A DNA stretch of 64,000 bases from Marinobacterium lacunae (GTDB taxonomy: Bacteria; Pseudomonadota; Gammaproteobacteria; Pseudomonadales; Balneatricaceae). Shown here piece by piece: positions 53,887 through 62,705 of this stretch. Position numbers and translations under genes: made by a program. Within the stretch, counting starts at the first letter, position 1. Each line of letters starts with the position of its first letter. Below the pieces are notes generated by a model. It was not told the origin of the DNA and did no database searches. It saw only the letters and a program-made list of their open reading frames with translations. The stretch spans positions 1 to 64,000 of the forward strand of contig NZ_JMQN01000059.1 in the NCBI RefSeq assembly GCF_000705555.1. Direction: 5' to 3'.

Positions 53887-54522
53887 TTAAGAAAGGCCGC
53901 GTTCTAGCGCTATGCGTGTAGCCTCTACGCGCGAGGAGATCTTGAGTTTTCGGTAGATCGATTTGATATGGTCGTTGGCTGTGTACACCGATATATCGAG
54001 TTCTCGGGCGATCGCCTTGCGAGACGCACCCTGGGCAACCAGTTTCAACACTTGCTCTTCGCGAGCGGTCAGATGCGCATCCACCGGCTTTAGTGCCGGG
54101 CCAAGTCCGTTGAAATAAGAAACGACCTTGCTGGCCATCGCGGGCGATAGGGGCAGGTGTCCATCGAGAACGCCTTTTAGGCCCGCGGCCAGCTCAACGG
54201 GCGAGTCCGTCTTAAGGAGGTAACCCTGTGCACCGCCGCGCAGCGACTCGAACAGGCTGGCATCGTCATCGGCAACGGTGGCCACAACACAGACAGTGGA
54301 CTGCGCTTCACGCCGGATACGGGCCAAAATTTCGATACCGGATCCATCAGGCAGGTTTAAATCAAGAATCGCCAACTGATAGCGTTGATGATCGAGGTAA
54401 CCGTTTGCTTGTTCCAGCGATACCGCAGCATCGACCTGAACCTCACCAAATGCGCGCTGCAACGCCATCTGCAACAGGGCGCGCGAGGGTTCGTAGTCTT
54501 CCAATAAGAGAACCCTATCCAT
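53887..54522 (-). CDS. NarL/LuxR-type response regulator, partner of the Amt-kinase
   Basis: 211 residues. Receiver domain with acid pocket LLLEDYEPS, phosphoacceptor Asp54 (AILDLNLPDGSG) and YLLKTDS. A C-terminal LuxR helix-turn-helix follows (LTAREEQVLKLVAQGASRKA, ISVYTANDHIKSIYRKL). ATG 54522 overlaps the kinase 3' end by 8 bp and has GAGG 6 nt upstream, so it is coupled to the kinase. Target genes unknown; nitrogen genes nearby are plausible. Confidence 0.9.
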   Translation of the reverse strand: MDRVLLLEDYEPSRALLQMALQRAFGEVQVDAAVSLEQANGYLDHQRYQLAILDLNLPDGSGIEILARIRREAQSTVCVVATVADDDASLFESLRGGAQGYLLKTDSPVELAAGLKGVLDGHLPLSPAMASKVVSYFNGLGPALKPVDAHLTAREEQVLKLVAQGASRKAIARELDISVYTANDHIKSIYRKLKISSRVEATRIALERGLS

Positions 54523-56620
54523 GCTCAACCTCGCAAGGGCGTTTCTGCGGCGGGGACTCTGGCGAGGATTTCAGCCTCAGCGTGAAACAGCTGCCTTGAC
54601 CAGGCTCTGACCTGACCTCAATGCTGCCACCACCTGCAAGTATCAGCTTTCGGGCATTGTAAAGGCCCAGCCCGTAACCATAGCGCGAGGTGCTCTCGGT
54701 GTGTAAGCGGGAGTGCTTGTCGAAGATGTGGACCAACTGATCGGCCGGAATGCCCACGCCGTTGTCCTCGACTTCAATAACGTCATGCTCTCCCGTCTGG
54801 AAACTGCGGATACGGACGCGGGGTGTTTGCTCTTGATGCGTGTATTTAATGGCGTTGCTTACCAGGTTGACCAATACCTGCTGAAGCGCGAACCCGTTGA
54901 ACCAAATCGTGCGTTGGTCACATTGAAGATCAAAGCTGACCTCGCGCTCCTTGATCAGCGTGTCGAGTTGAATGCGCGTGTTATAGACAAGCTCCAAAAG
55001 ATCGATGGTTTCGGCTTGGTGTACCTCGTTGCTGGCTCGCGCGAAATTGAGCAGTTCACGGATAATGCGTAGCGCATCTTCCGATGAGCGTCTGATGCGT
55101 TCGACATACTCTTGTCTATTCTGGTGATCGTCACCGTCTACATCGATCATGGCCGCGTATGAGCGGATGGCCGATAGCGGATTTTTGAGGTCGTGGGCGA
55201 CCAGATGATCGTAGGCACTGAGCTCCTCGTTGGCTGCTTCAAGTTTGCTGTTGGTCTGCTGCAATATCGCTTCCTTGAGCCTTAACGTATCCATGACGTG
55301 GTTATAGGCCATACCGATAATGCCGGTTTCGGTGAACTGGTCAGAGGGCGCTTTACTTGAAAGGTTGCCGGTATCCGATTGGTATTTCATGAACGCGATC
55401 AGCTCATACAGCTCGGTGGTTGCCCCATGTTCACTGATATTGAGCCCCACGCTCTCATCATCTGCCGGTACGCGAAAGGGGGCCAGAGCGTTAATGGCAC
55501 GAATCGAAACGTAAGCCGCACCGAATGCCCAGACAGCGATAAACACTATGCCGAACAGCTGTGCCTGAATCTGTCCGGCTCGGGAGAGTCCACTGCCAAT
55601 GATGGCCAAGTCACCAAAAAGCCCGGCTGCGAGCGTACCCCAGATGCCGGCTGCCAGATGTACGGGCACGGCACCGACCACATCGTCGAGTCTGAATCGC
55701 AACAGCAGTCTTGAGGCTAAGAGCACGCTGAATGCGGAGCCGGCGCCAATTACGACCGCTTCCAGAGAACTCACGCAGTTGGCGGACGCGGTTATACCCA
55801 CAAGGCCGCCAAGTGCACCGTTGAGCAGGTCTTCTACGGAGGGCGCTCCGCCTCGGCGGGTAATAAGTAGCAGGGTAATCACGAGGGAGGCTGAACCCGC
55901 AATCAGGGTATTGCTGAGAATAATTCCTATATCTGAGCTGAAGTTATAGGCGCTTCCACCGTTAAACCCCATCCACCCGAACCAGAGAATCAGCACGCCC
56001 AGTGATGAGAGCGTAAGATTACTGCCCTGAATCGGCCGTACCTCTCCATTCTTGCCGAAGCGGCCCAAACGGGGCCCTACAACGATCACCAAAGCGAGCG
56101 CGACCCAGCCCCCGGTTGAGTGAACAATCGAAGATCCTGCGAAATCGTAGAAACCCAGTGATACCAGATACCCCTCGCCGTTGTGAATCAGCAGCCCACC
56201 CCAGCCGGCGTTGACGGCAACGGGGTAGATGAGTCCCGCTATTACGGTGACCAGTACCGGGTACATGATAAAACGCAGACGCTCAGCAGCGGCGCCCGAG
56301 ACGATGGTGCAGCAGGTGCTGCAGAACACGGCCTGAAACACGAAGAAGGCGTTCAGGTGGTTCTCGGTCGACTGAAAAAGGTAGAAGTTGTCGGCAAATG
56401 ACAAGGGATTGGTAAAGGGAACACCAAATGCGATAGAAAAGCCCACCAGCCAGAACAGAAATATGGAGGTTGCGTTGTCGCAGATGTTTTTCAGCGCCAC
56501 ATTGATGTTGTTCTTCGAGCGCGTAAGACCGGTTTCAAGGCAGAGAAATCCCGCTTGCATGATCCAGACGAGACAGGCACACAGGAGTACCCAGAACACG
56601 TCGATATCGTCGATAGTCAT
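54515..56620 (-). CDS. Ammonium transporter-histidine kinase fusion
   Basis: 701 residues. Residues 1-385 form an Amt fold with twin histidines His167 (DFAGSSIVH) and His321 (VPVHLAAGIWG). The linker SEHGATTEL (397-405) matches the one in the Amt-GGDEF-EAL protein. HisKA has His476 (VAHDLKNPLSAI). HATPase has NLVSNAIKYT, DNGVGIP and GYGLGL. The architecture is like the Kuenenia Amt5 ammonium sensor kinase. Partner regulator overlaps its 3' end. TCCAGC-ggt-GCTGGA (56647-56661) lies just upstream of the start. Confidence 0.9.
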   Translation of the reverse strand: MTIDDIDVFWVLLCACLVWIMQAGFLCLETGLTRSKNNINVALKNICDNATSIFLFWLVGFSIAFGVPFTNPLSFADNFYLFQSTENHLNAFFVFQAVFCSTCCTIVSGAAAERLRFIMYPVLVTVIAGLIYPVAVNAGWGGLLIHNGEGYLVSLGFYDFAGSSIVHSTGGWVALALVIVVGPRLGRFGKNGEVRPIQGSNLTLSSLGVLILWFGWMGFNGGSAYNFSSDIGIILSNTLIAGSASLVITLLLITRRGGAPSVEDLLNGALGGLVGITASANCVSSLEAVVIGAGSAFSVLLASRLLLRFRLDDVVGAVPVHLAAGIWGTLAAGLFGDLAIIGSGLSRAGQIQAQLFGIVFIAVWAFGAAYVSIRAINALAPFRVPADDESVGLNISEHGATTELYELIAFMKYQSDTGNLSSKAPSDQFTETGIIGMAYNHVMDTLRLKEAILQQTNSKLEAANEELSAYDHLVAHDLKNPLSAIRSYAAMIDVDGDDHQNRQEYVERIRRSSEDALRIIRELLNFARASNEVHQAETIDLLELVYNTRIQLDTLIKEREVSFDLQCDQRTIWFNGFALQQVLVNLVSNAIKYTHQEQTPRVRIRSFQTGEHDVIEVEDNGVGIPADQLVHIFDKHSRLHTESTSRYGYGLGLYNARKLILAGGGSIEVRSEPGQGSCFTLRLKSSPESPPQKRPCEVEHG

Positions 56621-56810
56621 CTATGTCGGTCCCTGAAAGCTCTGTGTCCAGCGGTGCTGGATGCGTTACGCTGGCGGCGCCGTGAGCATCAGTTTAGCCG
56701 GTTTTTAACCTTCCTATTTTTGCGGGTATGAAATAGGTGAGCTGATCTATACGAATGGTCCCTTTCGCCTTGCGAGTGTTGTTGAATAGAGACGGCGTGA
56801 GAGAGGGGGG

Positions 56811-56841
56811 GAGAAAAAGGGCCACCCGATGGCAGCCCTTG
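56811..56841 (-). terminator. Terminator of the purine ABC transporter operon
   Basis: On the minus strand AAGGGCTGCC-ATCG-GGTGGCCCTT is followed by TTTCTCC, preceded within the stem by two more T. The ten-base-pair stem (two G:U pairs) lies 17 bp past the BMP-family gene stop. Confidence 0.85.
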
Positions 56842-56857
56842 AATCGCAGGAGTAGGG

Positions 56858-57952
56858 TTATTTCGGCAGCTCGCCGTTCACACCTTCGACGTACCAGTTC
56901 ATTTTTTCCAGTTCGTCCCAGCCAAGCACTTCGCCTTCAGCGACCTTCAGTTCACCGGCCTGATTCTTGATCGGGCCCGCAAACGGCTGCACGCTTCCAT
57001 CCTTGATACCGGCAATCAGCTCCTCTGCCTTGGCCACGACGTCGGCCGGGATCGCGTCGTTGAATGACGGAATCACAATCGCGCCTTCCGCCATTCCTTC
57101 TACCATCGGAGTGCTTTCCCAGCTTCCGTCCATTACTTTCTGGGTTTCAGCGATATAGTGCGGGCCCCAGTCATCGATAACCGACAGCAGGTGGGCGTTA
57201 GGACCGAAGCCGGACATATCCGATGCCTGACCCACTGCATATTTGCCACGGCGCTCAGCCGCCTGCATCGCGGCAGGGCTGTCGGTGTGCTGAAGAATGA
57301 CATCGACACCCTGATCCATCATTGCGTTTGCAGCATCGGCCTCTTTACCCGGATCGAACCAGCTGTTGACCCAGATGATCTTGAGCTCAGCTTCGGGGTT
57401 GTACTTGTTCAATGCCAGCTGCACGGCGTTAATGTCACGGATAACCTCGGGGATCGGGAAGGACGCGATATAACCGATCTTGTTGCTCTTGGTCATCTGC
57501 GAGGCGACATAACCGGCCACATAACGGCCCTCGTAGGTTTTGCCGATGTAGGTCGCGAGGTTTTTGCTCAGCTTGTAGCCAGTGGCGTGCTCGAACTTAA
57601 CCTTGGGATACTGCTTGGCCACCTTGACTGTCGGGTTCATGAAACCGAAAGAGGTGGTAAAGATCAGTTCATGGCCGCTCTGTGCGAGGTTGCGGATAAC
57701 GCGTTCGGCATCGGCGCCTTCCGGAACGTTCTCGACATAGGTCGTTTTTACCTTGTCTCCGAAGTGCTCTTCCAGCGCCAGTCGACCCTGATCGTGCTGG
57801 TACGACCAGCCGTGATCGCCAATCGGGCCTACATAGACGAAACCAACCTTCAATGGCTCTTCGGCTAACGCCTGCCCGCCAAACATTGCCGCACCCAGTC
57901 CTATGCCGGCGGCGATGCCGGTCAGCAGTTTATTGAATTGACGACGTTTCAT
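56858..57952 (-). CDS. BMP family ABC transporter substrate-binding protein
   Basis: 364 residues. Signal with an RR-x-F-x-K start (MKRRQFNKLL), which may be Tat-type, cleavage at ALAEE. Then KVGFVYVGPIGDHGWSYQHD, FMNPTVKVAKQYP, GRYVAGYVASQMTKS and IWVNSWFDPGKE. This is a PnrA/BMP-type binding protein for nucleosides or purine bases. Last gene of the ATPase, permease, permease, gpt, BMP operon. In this context xanthine, hypoxanthine, urate or a nucleoside are the likely ligands. Confidence 0.9.
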   Translation of the reverse strand: MKRRQFNKLLTGIAAGIGLGAAMFGGQALAEEPLKVGFVYVGPIGDHGWSYQHDQGRLALEEHFGDKVKTTYVENVPEGADAERVIRNLAQSGHELIFTTSFGFMNPTVKVAKQYPKVKFEHATGYKLSKNLATYIGKTYEGRYVAGYVASQMTKSNKIGYIASFPIPEVIRDINAVQLALNKYNPEAELKIIWVNSWFDPGKEADAANAMMDQGVDVILQHTDSPAAMQAAERRGKYAVGQASDMSGFGPNAHLLSVIDDWGPHYIAETQKVMDGSWESTPMVEGMAEGAIVIPSFNDAIPADVVAKAEELIAGIKDGSVQPFAGPIKNQAGELKVAEGEVLGWDELEKMNWYVEGVNGELPK

Positions 57953-57979
57953 GCAGAGATCTCCTTAGCGTTGTGCTAT

Positions 57980-58477
57980 CTACTTTTCTTGATCTGCAAG
58001 GGGCGTGGCGAAGGTGTAGGCCATGTCCCAGGGAAACCGAATCCAGGTATCCTGGCTGACTTCGGTAATGAAAGTGTCGACCAGCGGTTTGCCCGCAGGC
58101 TTGGCATAAAGCGTTGCAAAGTGTGCTTTTGGGAGCAGTTCGCGAACATAGCGCGCGGTTTTGCCGGTATCGACAAGATCGTCGACCAGCAGCATCCCTT
58201 CACCATCACCTTCGACGGTTTTCAGCACATTCAACTCACCCTGTCTGGCCTGAGTACCGCCTTTGTCGCTTTTGCCATAGCTCACCACACAGATGGTATC
58301 GATCAGACGAATATCCATCTCGCGGGCCAGAATTGCAGCCGGTACCAGCCCACCGCGGGTGATAGCGATGATCCCTTTCCAGGGGCCTTTGTCGAGCAGT
58401 CGCAGTGACAACGCGCGTGCGTTGCGATGTAGCTCGTCCCAGGACACCGGGAAATCCATCTGGTATTGATGGCTCAC
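57980..58477 (-). CDS. gpt: Xanthine(-guanine) phosphoribosyltransferase
   Basis: 165 residues. The PRPP-binding loop is [32 protein letters not shown] and [11 protein letters not shown] match E. coli Gpt. It converts xanthine or guanine plus PRPP to XMP or GMP, a salvage step for imported purines. GTG 58477 has GAGGAGGAG about 8 nt upstream. In the same operon as the transporter, 27 bp before the BMP gene. Confidence 0.92.
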   Translation of the reverse strand: MSHQYQMDFPVSWDELHRNARALSLRLLDKGPWKGIIAITRGGLVPAAILAREMDIRLIDTICVVSYGKSDKGGTQARQGELNVLKTVEGDGEGMLLVDDLVDTGKTARYVRELLPKAHFATLYAKPAGKPLVDTFITEVSQDTWIRFPWDMAYTFATPLADQEK

Positions 58478-58511
58478 TATGATTCTCCTCCTCAATGAAA
58501 GGGGTAAATTC

Positions 58512-58525
58512 TAACCATTCGGTCA
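58512..58525. promoter_or_regulatory. RutR-like site upstream of gpt
   Basis: TAACCATTCGGTCA shares 12 of 14 positions with the upstream xdhA-side box TGACCAATCGGTCA. It lies about 35 bp before the gpt GTG. It may allow separate control of gpt and the BMP gene inside the operon. Degenerate, hence tentative. Confidence 0.35.
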
Positions 58526-58558
58526 GGATTATCCAGCGCTGCACCTGTCATAGTTTGG

Positions 58559-58732
58559 TCACCAGCCCCCGCCAACCATAACCGCATCAGCCCTGCGAGC
58601 GCCACATAACAACAGCGCGACCAGTTCTACGATTTTGCCGCCGTGAACCACCAGCCCATCTCGGGCGTCCTGATCGTTCGAGGTGTGTATGGCAAGCGGG
58701 TGGGCGAGCAAGACGCGCAGGTTTGATGTCAT
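58559..58732 (-). pseudogene. 8-oxoguanine deaminase remnant with large internal deletion
   Basis: A 57-codon ORF starts 13 bp after the permease stop, in perfect operon position. Its first 36 residues (HPLAIHTSNDQDARDG, LVVHGGKIVEL) look like the N-terminus of guanine/8-oxoguanine deaminase amidohydrolases. The rest (VALLLCGARRADAVMVGGGW) looks like the same family's C-terminal region, where D-P-x-A-A-L-x-L-C-G and V-M-V-G-G-x-W are typical. All of the catalytic barrel in between is missing, so it is non-functional. Too short for most gene finders. Confidence 0.55.
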
Positions 58733-58745
58733 TTAAAAAGTATCC

Positions 58746-59672
58746 TCAACTGCTCGCATGGAACGACTTGCCCAGTGACATCGGAGCCAGCAGGCGGGCA
58801 CGCACCTGATTGCGTGAGAGCAATACCAGCACCAGTATGGTGGCCGCATAGGGCAGTATGGCGAGCAGGTTGGAAGAGATCGAAAACCCAAGCCCCTGGA
58901 ACACCAGATGCAGAATACTGGCAAGGCCGAACAGCCAGGCACCGAGCAGTACACGCTCGACTTTCCAGCTGGCAAACACCACCAGTGCCAGGGCGATCCA
59001 GCCGCGACCGGCACTCATGTTTTCAACCCAAAGCGGTGTATAGGCGATGGACAGGTAGCCACCGGCAAGGCCCGCCATAGCGCCGCCAAACATAACCGCG
59101 AGGTAGCGGGTGCGCATCACTGGAAGACCGATCGCGTTTGCCGCGTGGGGGTTCTCGCCCACGGCTTTAACCACAAGCCCGGGGCGGGAGGAGCGGAAAA
59201 ACCAGTAGACGGCTGCAAACAGGCCGAAGGAGAGGTAGACGACGAGATCCTGCGCAAACAGCATCTTGCCGATCAGCGGAATATCGCTGAGCAGTGGCAG
59301 GGCATAGGGATCCAGCCCATTGATCGGCTTGCCGACGAATTCGGTACCGATAAAGGCCGACAGGCCGGTACCAAAAATGGTGAGGGCAAGGCCTGTCGCC
59401 ACCTGATTAGCGTTAAAGCCCAATGCAATGACGCCGAACAGCAGCGACATGGTGACACCCGCAATAATCGCCAGCAGAAAACCGAGCATCAGGCTGCCGC
59501 TGAGCAGGGCGGCGACAAACCCCACCACTGCGCCCATCAGCAACATGCCTTCCTGACCGAGATTGAGCACGCCACTTTTTTCGCAGACCAACTCGCCAAG
59601 CGCCACCAGCAGAAGCGGCGTGCCGGTGCGGACCATCGCATAGAGAATATTGGTAATCAGATCGATATCCAT
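58746..59672 (-). CDS. BMP-type ABC transporter permease (second subunit)
   Basis: 308 residues, about nine hydrophobic helices. It has TPLLLVALGELVCEKSGVLNLGQEGMLLMG, the signature of the nucleoside (RnsD/NupQ-like) permease. GLVVKAVGENPHAANAIGLP is the ATPase-contact loop. Pairs with the preceding permease; its ATG shares one base with that gene's stop. Imports purines or nucleosides. Confidence 0.9.
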   Translation of the reverse strand: MDIDLITNILYAMVRTGTPLLLVALGELVCEKSGVLNLGQEGMLLMGAVVGFVAALLSGSLMLGFLLAIIAGVTMSLLFGVIALGFNANQVATGLALTIFGTGLSAFIGTEFVGKPINGLDPYALPLLSDIPLIGKMLFAQDLVVYLSFGLFAAVYWFFRSSRPGLVVKAVGENPHAANAIGLPVMRTRYLAVMFGGAMAGLAGGYLSIAYTPLWVENMSAGRGWIALALVVFASWKVERVLLGAWLFGLASILHLVFQGLGFSISSNLLAILPYAATILVLVLLSRNQVRARLLAPMSLGKSFHASS

Positions 59673-60778
59673 TAGCGCACAGTCTCCTTCTGGCTGGCGA
59701 TGGGGGCCACGGCGGACCGCGATAGTGCGGGAATACGTATACGGAAGTTGATCAGTACGTCACAGGCGAGCAGGTAGAACAGCAACATGCCTTGAAAGAG
59801 TCCAGTTAATGCAATCGGCAGCCCGAGATTGATCTGCGCCATTTCACCGCCCATGTAGATCAGTGCCATAAGCAGCGTCGCGAGCAGGATACCTACCGGG
59901 TGTAGACGCCCCAGAAAGGCGACGATGATGGCGGCATAGCCGTAGCCCGGCGATATCTGCGGCACGAGCTGTCCCAATGGGCCGGATACTTCACCGACAC
60001 CGGCAAGGCCTGCCAGAGCACCGCTGATCAGCATGGCGATCCAGACCAGACGCTTTTCGCGAAATCCGGCCAGACGTGCCGCACTGGCATCCAGACCAAG
60101 CACCTTGATCTGAAACCCGAGGAACGAACGGCTCAGCAGCACCCAAACCACGACCACCGCAAACAGGGCGAACATCATGCCGTAATGGATACGCGTGCCG
60201 TCGATCAGCGTTGGCAGCAGGGCCGAGTCCGAGAACATGGCTGATTCCGGAAAGTTAAAGCCATCCGGATCTTTTAGAGGGCCGTGTACCGCCCAGATCA
60301 GCAGATTCAACGCGATGTAGTTGAGCATGATGGTGGTAAGTATTTCGTTGGCGTTGAAGTAGGTCTTGAGCCATGCGGCAAGTAGCGCCCAGAGCGCGCC
60401 GCCGACCATTCCGCTGAGCAGTACCAGCGGGAGCACCCAGACTCCTTCGGCGTCGATCAATTGCAGGGCGCAGGCGCTGCCGATCAGGCCTCCCATCAGA
60501 AGCTGGCCTTCAGCGCCGATATTCCAGACCTTGGCTTTGAATACGACGGACAAGCCGATAGCACAGAGCAGAATCGGGGCGGCTTTTACAAACAGCTCGG
60601 CTACGCCATACAGATCCGACACCGGCATGATCAACAGTGTGTGCAGGGCTTCAGCGGGGTCTTGCCCGAGCAGGGCAAAGAGAATGGCGCCACTGACAAG
60701 GGTCAGACAACCTGCCAATACGGGCGAGAGCCAGGCCATGAGTTTCGAGTGCTGGCCGCGGGGTTCCAGTTTGATCAT
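59672..60778 (-). CDS. BMP-type ABC transporter permease (first subunit)
   Basis: 368 residues from ATG 60778, which follows GAGGAAACGCA. Many helices; KAAPILLCAIGLSVVFKAKVWNIGAEGQLLMG is the hallmark of RnsC/NupP-like permeases, shown here in two parts. VLGLDASAARLAGFREKR is the coupling loop. The upstream in-frame extension to 60931 overlaps the ATPase gene and is rejected. Sits 22 bp after the ATPase stop. Confidence 0.9.
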   Translation of the reverse strand: MIKLEPRGQHSKLMAWLSPVLAGCLTLVSGAILFALLGQDPAEALHTLLIMPVSDLYGVAELFVKAAPILLCAIGLSVVFKAKVWNIGAEGQLLMGGLIGSACALQLIDAEGVWVLPLVLLSGMVGGALWALLAAWLKTYFNANEILTTIMLNYIALNLLIWAVHGPLKDPDGFNFPESAMFSDSALLPTLIDGTRIHYGMMFALFAVVVVWVLLSRSFLGFQIKVLGLDASAARLAGFREKRLVWIAMLISGALAGLAGVGEVSGPLGQLVPQISPGYGYAAIIVAFLGRLHPVGILLATLLMALIYMGGEMAQINLGLPIALTGLFQGMLLFYLLACDVLINFRIRIPALSRSAVAPIASQKETVR

Positions 60779-60800
60779 TGCGTTTCCTCGTGGCGTCGCC

Positions 60801-62357
60801 TTAGGCTGATACGGTGGCGCTGCTTGCCACATCCGTTTCGCTGAAATCACCGGCCATCCAGCGGCCAACCTCGTTGATGCTGGTCTGTGGCGTGGGCTTG
60901 ATCGGTGACAGCCGCCCATGGCACAACGCACCTATGCGGTCGGATATCTGGAACAACTCATCGATATCTTCCGAGACCACCAGAATCGCGGCCCCCTTGT
61001 CACGCAGTTCGATCAGCGCTTTGTGAATCGCCGTGGCAGCACCAATATCCACGCCCCAGGTGGGGTGGGCGGCGATCAGCAGTTTGGGCTGCTGCATGAT
61101 CTCCCGGCCGATGATGAACTTTTGCAGGTTGCCGCCAGAGAGACTTGCCGCGTGGGTTTCTGTACCGGGTGTTTTGACCCGGTATCGCTCGATGATCTGC
61201 TCGGCGAAAGTGCGTGTTTTACGGTGGGAGATCATCCCTTTTTTCACAAGTCCGGTCAGAAAGCCGGTCAGCAATGCATTGTCTTTAAGGCTCATGTCGG
61301 GCACTGCTCCGCGGCCCAAACGCTCTTCAGGCACAAACGCCATGCCTGCCGCGCGTCGCTGGCGGGGGGAGAGCTGGCCAACGGCACCATGAGGGAAATG
61401 AATGGCATCGTGGTTGTCGATCTCATTTTCACCGCTGAGAGCGCCCAGCAACTCTTCCTGCCCATTGCCGGCCACGCCTGCGATACCGAGTATCTCCCCG
61501 GTATGAACATCAAAACTGATCGACTGAAGATCCACGCCAAAAGGGTCTTCACTTAAACGGGAGAGGCCTCTCACCTGAAGAAACGGCTCATCAGCCAGCA
61601 CCTTGGGGTAATCGGTGCTGATCGGCGTGTCATCGCCCACCATCATTCTGGCCAGACTTTCCGAGCTTTCCTCTTGCGGTGTGCACTCGCCTGATACCCG
61701 ACCGGCCCGCAGAATGGTTGCGTGATGACAGAGCGCCCGCACCTCATGCAGCTTGTGGCTGATGAACAGGATAGAGCAGCCTTCACTCGCCAGTTGCCGC
61801 AGTGTGACAAAGAGTGTTTCGACCTCTTGCGGCGTCAGTACGGAGGTGGGTTCGTCCAGAATAAGCAGTTTGATCGGCTGTACCAGGCATCTCACGATCT
61901 CGACGCGCTGACGCTCGCCTACTGAAAGTGTATGAACCTCACGATCGGGGTTCAGCGCCATGCCGTAACGGGTAGACACCTCGCTGATACGCTTGGCAAG
62001 TGTTGGCAGGTCGCCTGCGTCATCGCCCAGTGCCAGTGCTATGTTTTCAGTCACCGTCAGTGTTTCGAACAGCGAGAAGTGCTGGAATACCATGCCGATG
62101 CCAAGCTTGCGTGCATGCGCCGGGTCTCGGATATCGATTGGCAGGCCATCCCAAAGCAACTCTCCGTGATCGGGTTTTACCAGACCGTAGATCACTTTCA
62201 TCAGGGTGCTTTTTCCCGCGCCGTTTTCACCCAGTAGGGCATGTATTTCGGCAGGCTCTATATTCAGGTCGATAGAGTCGTTGGCAAGGCAGCCGGGGTA
62301 GGCTTTGGTAATCCCGCGAAGCGTCAGGCGGGGAGGCGTAACATGTGGTTCAGCCAT
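60801..62357 (-). CDS. BMP-type ABC transporter ATPase with two nucleotide-binding domains
   Basis: 518 residues. N-terminal ABC domain with Walker A GENGAGKST, signature LSVGERQRVEI and Walker B LLILDEPTSVL. The C-terminal ABC domain has GVAGNGQEELLGAL in place of a classical P-loop and LSGGNLQKFIIGRE, as in RnsB/NupO or sugar ATPases. First gene of the operon, divergent from xdhA. ATG 62357 and GTG 62366 are both possible starts; 62357 has AGAAGA at better spacing. Confidence 0.9.
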   Translation of the reverse strand: MAEPHVTPPRLTLRGITKAYPGCLANDSIDLNIEPAEIHALLGENGAGKSTLMKVIYGLVKPDHGELLWDGLPIDIRDPAHARKLGIGMVFQHFSLFETLTVTENIALALGDDAGDLPTLAKRISEVSTRYGMALNPDREVHTLSVGERQRVEIVRCLVQPIKLLILDEPTSVLTPQEVETLFVTLRQLASEGCSILFISHKLHEVRALCHHATILRAGRVSGECTPQEESSESLARMMVGDDTPISTDYPKVLADEPFLQVRGLSRLSEDPFGVDLQSISFDVHTGEILGIAGVAGNGQEELLGALSGENEIDNHDAIHFPHGAVGQLSPRQRRAAGMAFVPEERLGRGAVPDMSLKDNALLTGFLTGLVKKGMISHRKTRTFAEQIIERYRVKTPGTETHAASLSGGNLQKFIIGREIMQQPKLLIAAHPTWGVDIGAATAIHKALIELRDKGAAILVVSEDIDELFQISDRIGALCHGRLSPIKPTPQTSINEVGRWMAGDFSETDVASSATVSA

Positions 62358-62433
62358 AGGCTCCACTCTTCTGGTTTAACCTGCACGGCCGGGGCCGCAA
62401 CTAAAAGACAAACTGTTTGCGCGCTCTTTTGAA

Positions 62434-62450
62434 TGCAATAACCTGACCAA
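62434..62450 (-). promoter_or_regulatory. Sigma-54-like promoter towards the purine ABC operon
   Basis: On the minus strand TTGGTCAGGTTATTGCA matches the RpoN consensus at 10 of 13 positions with exact GG-N10-GC spacing. The -24 part lies inside RutR-like box 1, so a bound repressor would block it. Confidence 0.4.
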
Positions 62451-62457
62451 TCGGTCA
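62444..62457. promoter_or_regulatory. RutR-like operator, box 1
   Basis: TGACC-AATC-GGTCA is a perfect inverted repeat, one base from the RutR core TGACCAnnTGGTCA. RutR-family TetR regulators control purine and pyrimidine catabolism, which fits the flanking genes. Confidence 0.55.
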
Positions 62458-62472
62458 TGTAATTTAATAAAT

Positions 62473-62486
62473 TGACTAATTGGTCA
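62473..62486. promoter_or_regulatory. RutR-like operator, box 2
   Basis: TGACTAATTGGTCA differs from the RutR core at one base and lies 29 bp centre-to-centre from box 1, close to three helical turns. Two boxes suggest cooperative control of both divergent genes. Confidence 0.55.
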
Positions 62487-62489
62487 GTT

Positions 62490-62506
62490 TTGGCAGGATT
62501 GCTGCA
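62490..62506 (+). promoter_or_regulatory. Sigma-54-like promoter towards xdhA
   Basis: TTGGCAGGATTGCTGCA matches the RpoN consensus at 11 of 13 positions with exact GG-N10-GC spacing, immediately beyond RutR-like box 2. It would leave a leader of about 190 nt before xdhA, so another promoter nearer the gene is possible. Confidence 0.4.
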
Positions 62507-62705
62507 CTTGTCCGCGATAGCTGACTGAGCGGACAATTTTTAGGAAGCGAATTATAACGGCCTTTTTCGCGTATGACTTCCCATCGAACGTCCGTTCAGC
62601 CAAACGCTGAGAATATAGATATAAACTAGTATATAAACAGGTATTTAGTGATTCTTTATCAGTAAACACCTCTGCTTTTATCCTCTCAGAAAAAGGTACG
62701 TACAG

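Larger units (their letters stand above)
62367..62705. promoter_or_regulatory. Divergent control region between the purine ABC operon and xdhA
   Basis: 339 bp without a gene. It contains two RutR-like operators, a sigma-54-like element on each strand (separate entries), and an A+T-rich stretch with short direct ATA repeats (62608-62650) in the leader of xdhA. No purine riboswitch fold was recognised. Confidence 0.6.

Noticed and set aside
62507-62705. Purine riboswitch in the xdhA leader
   Set aside because: No three-way junction or conserved purine-aptamer core could be recognised in the A+T-rich leader.
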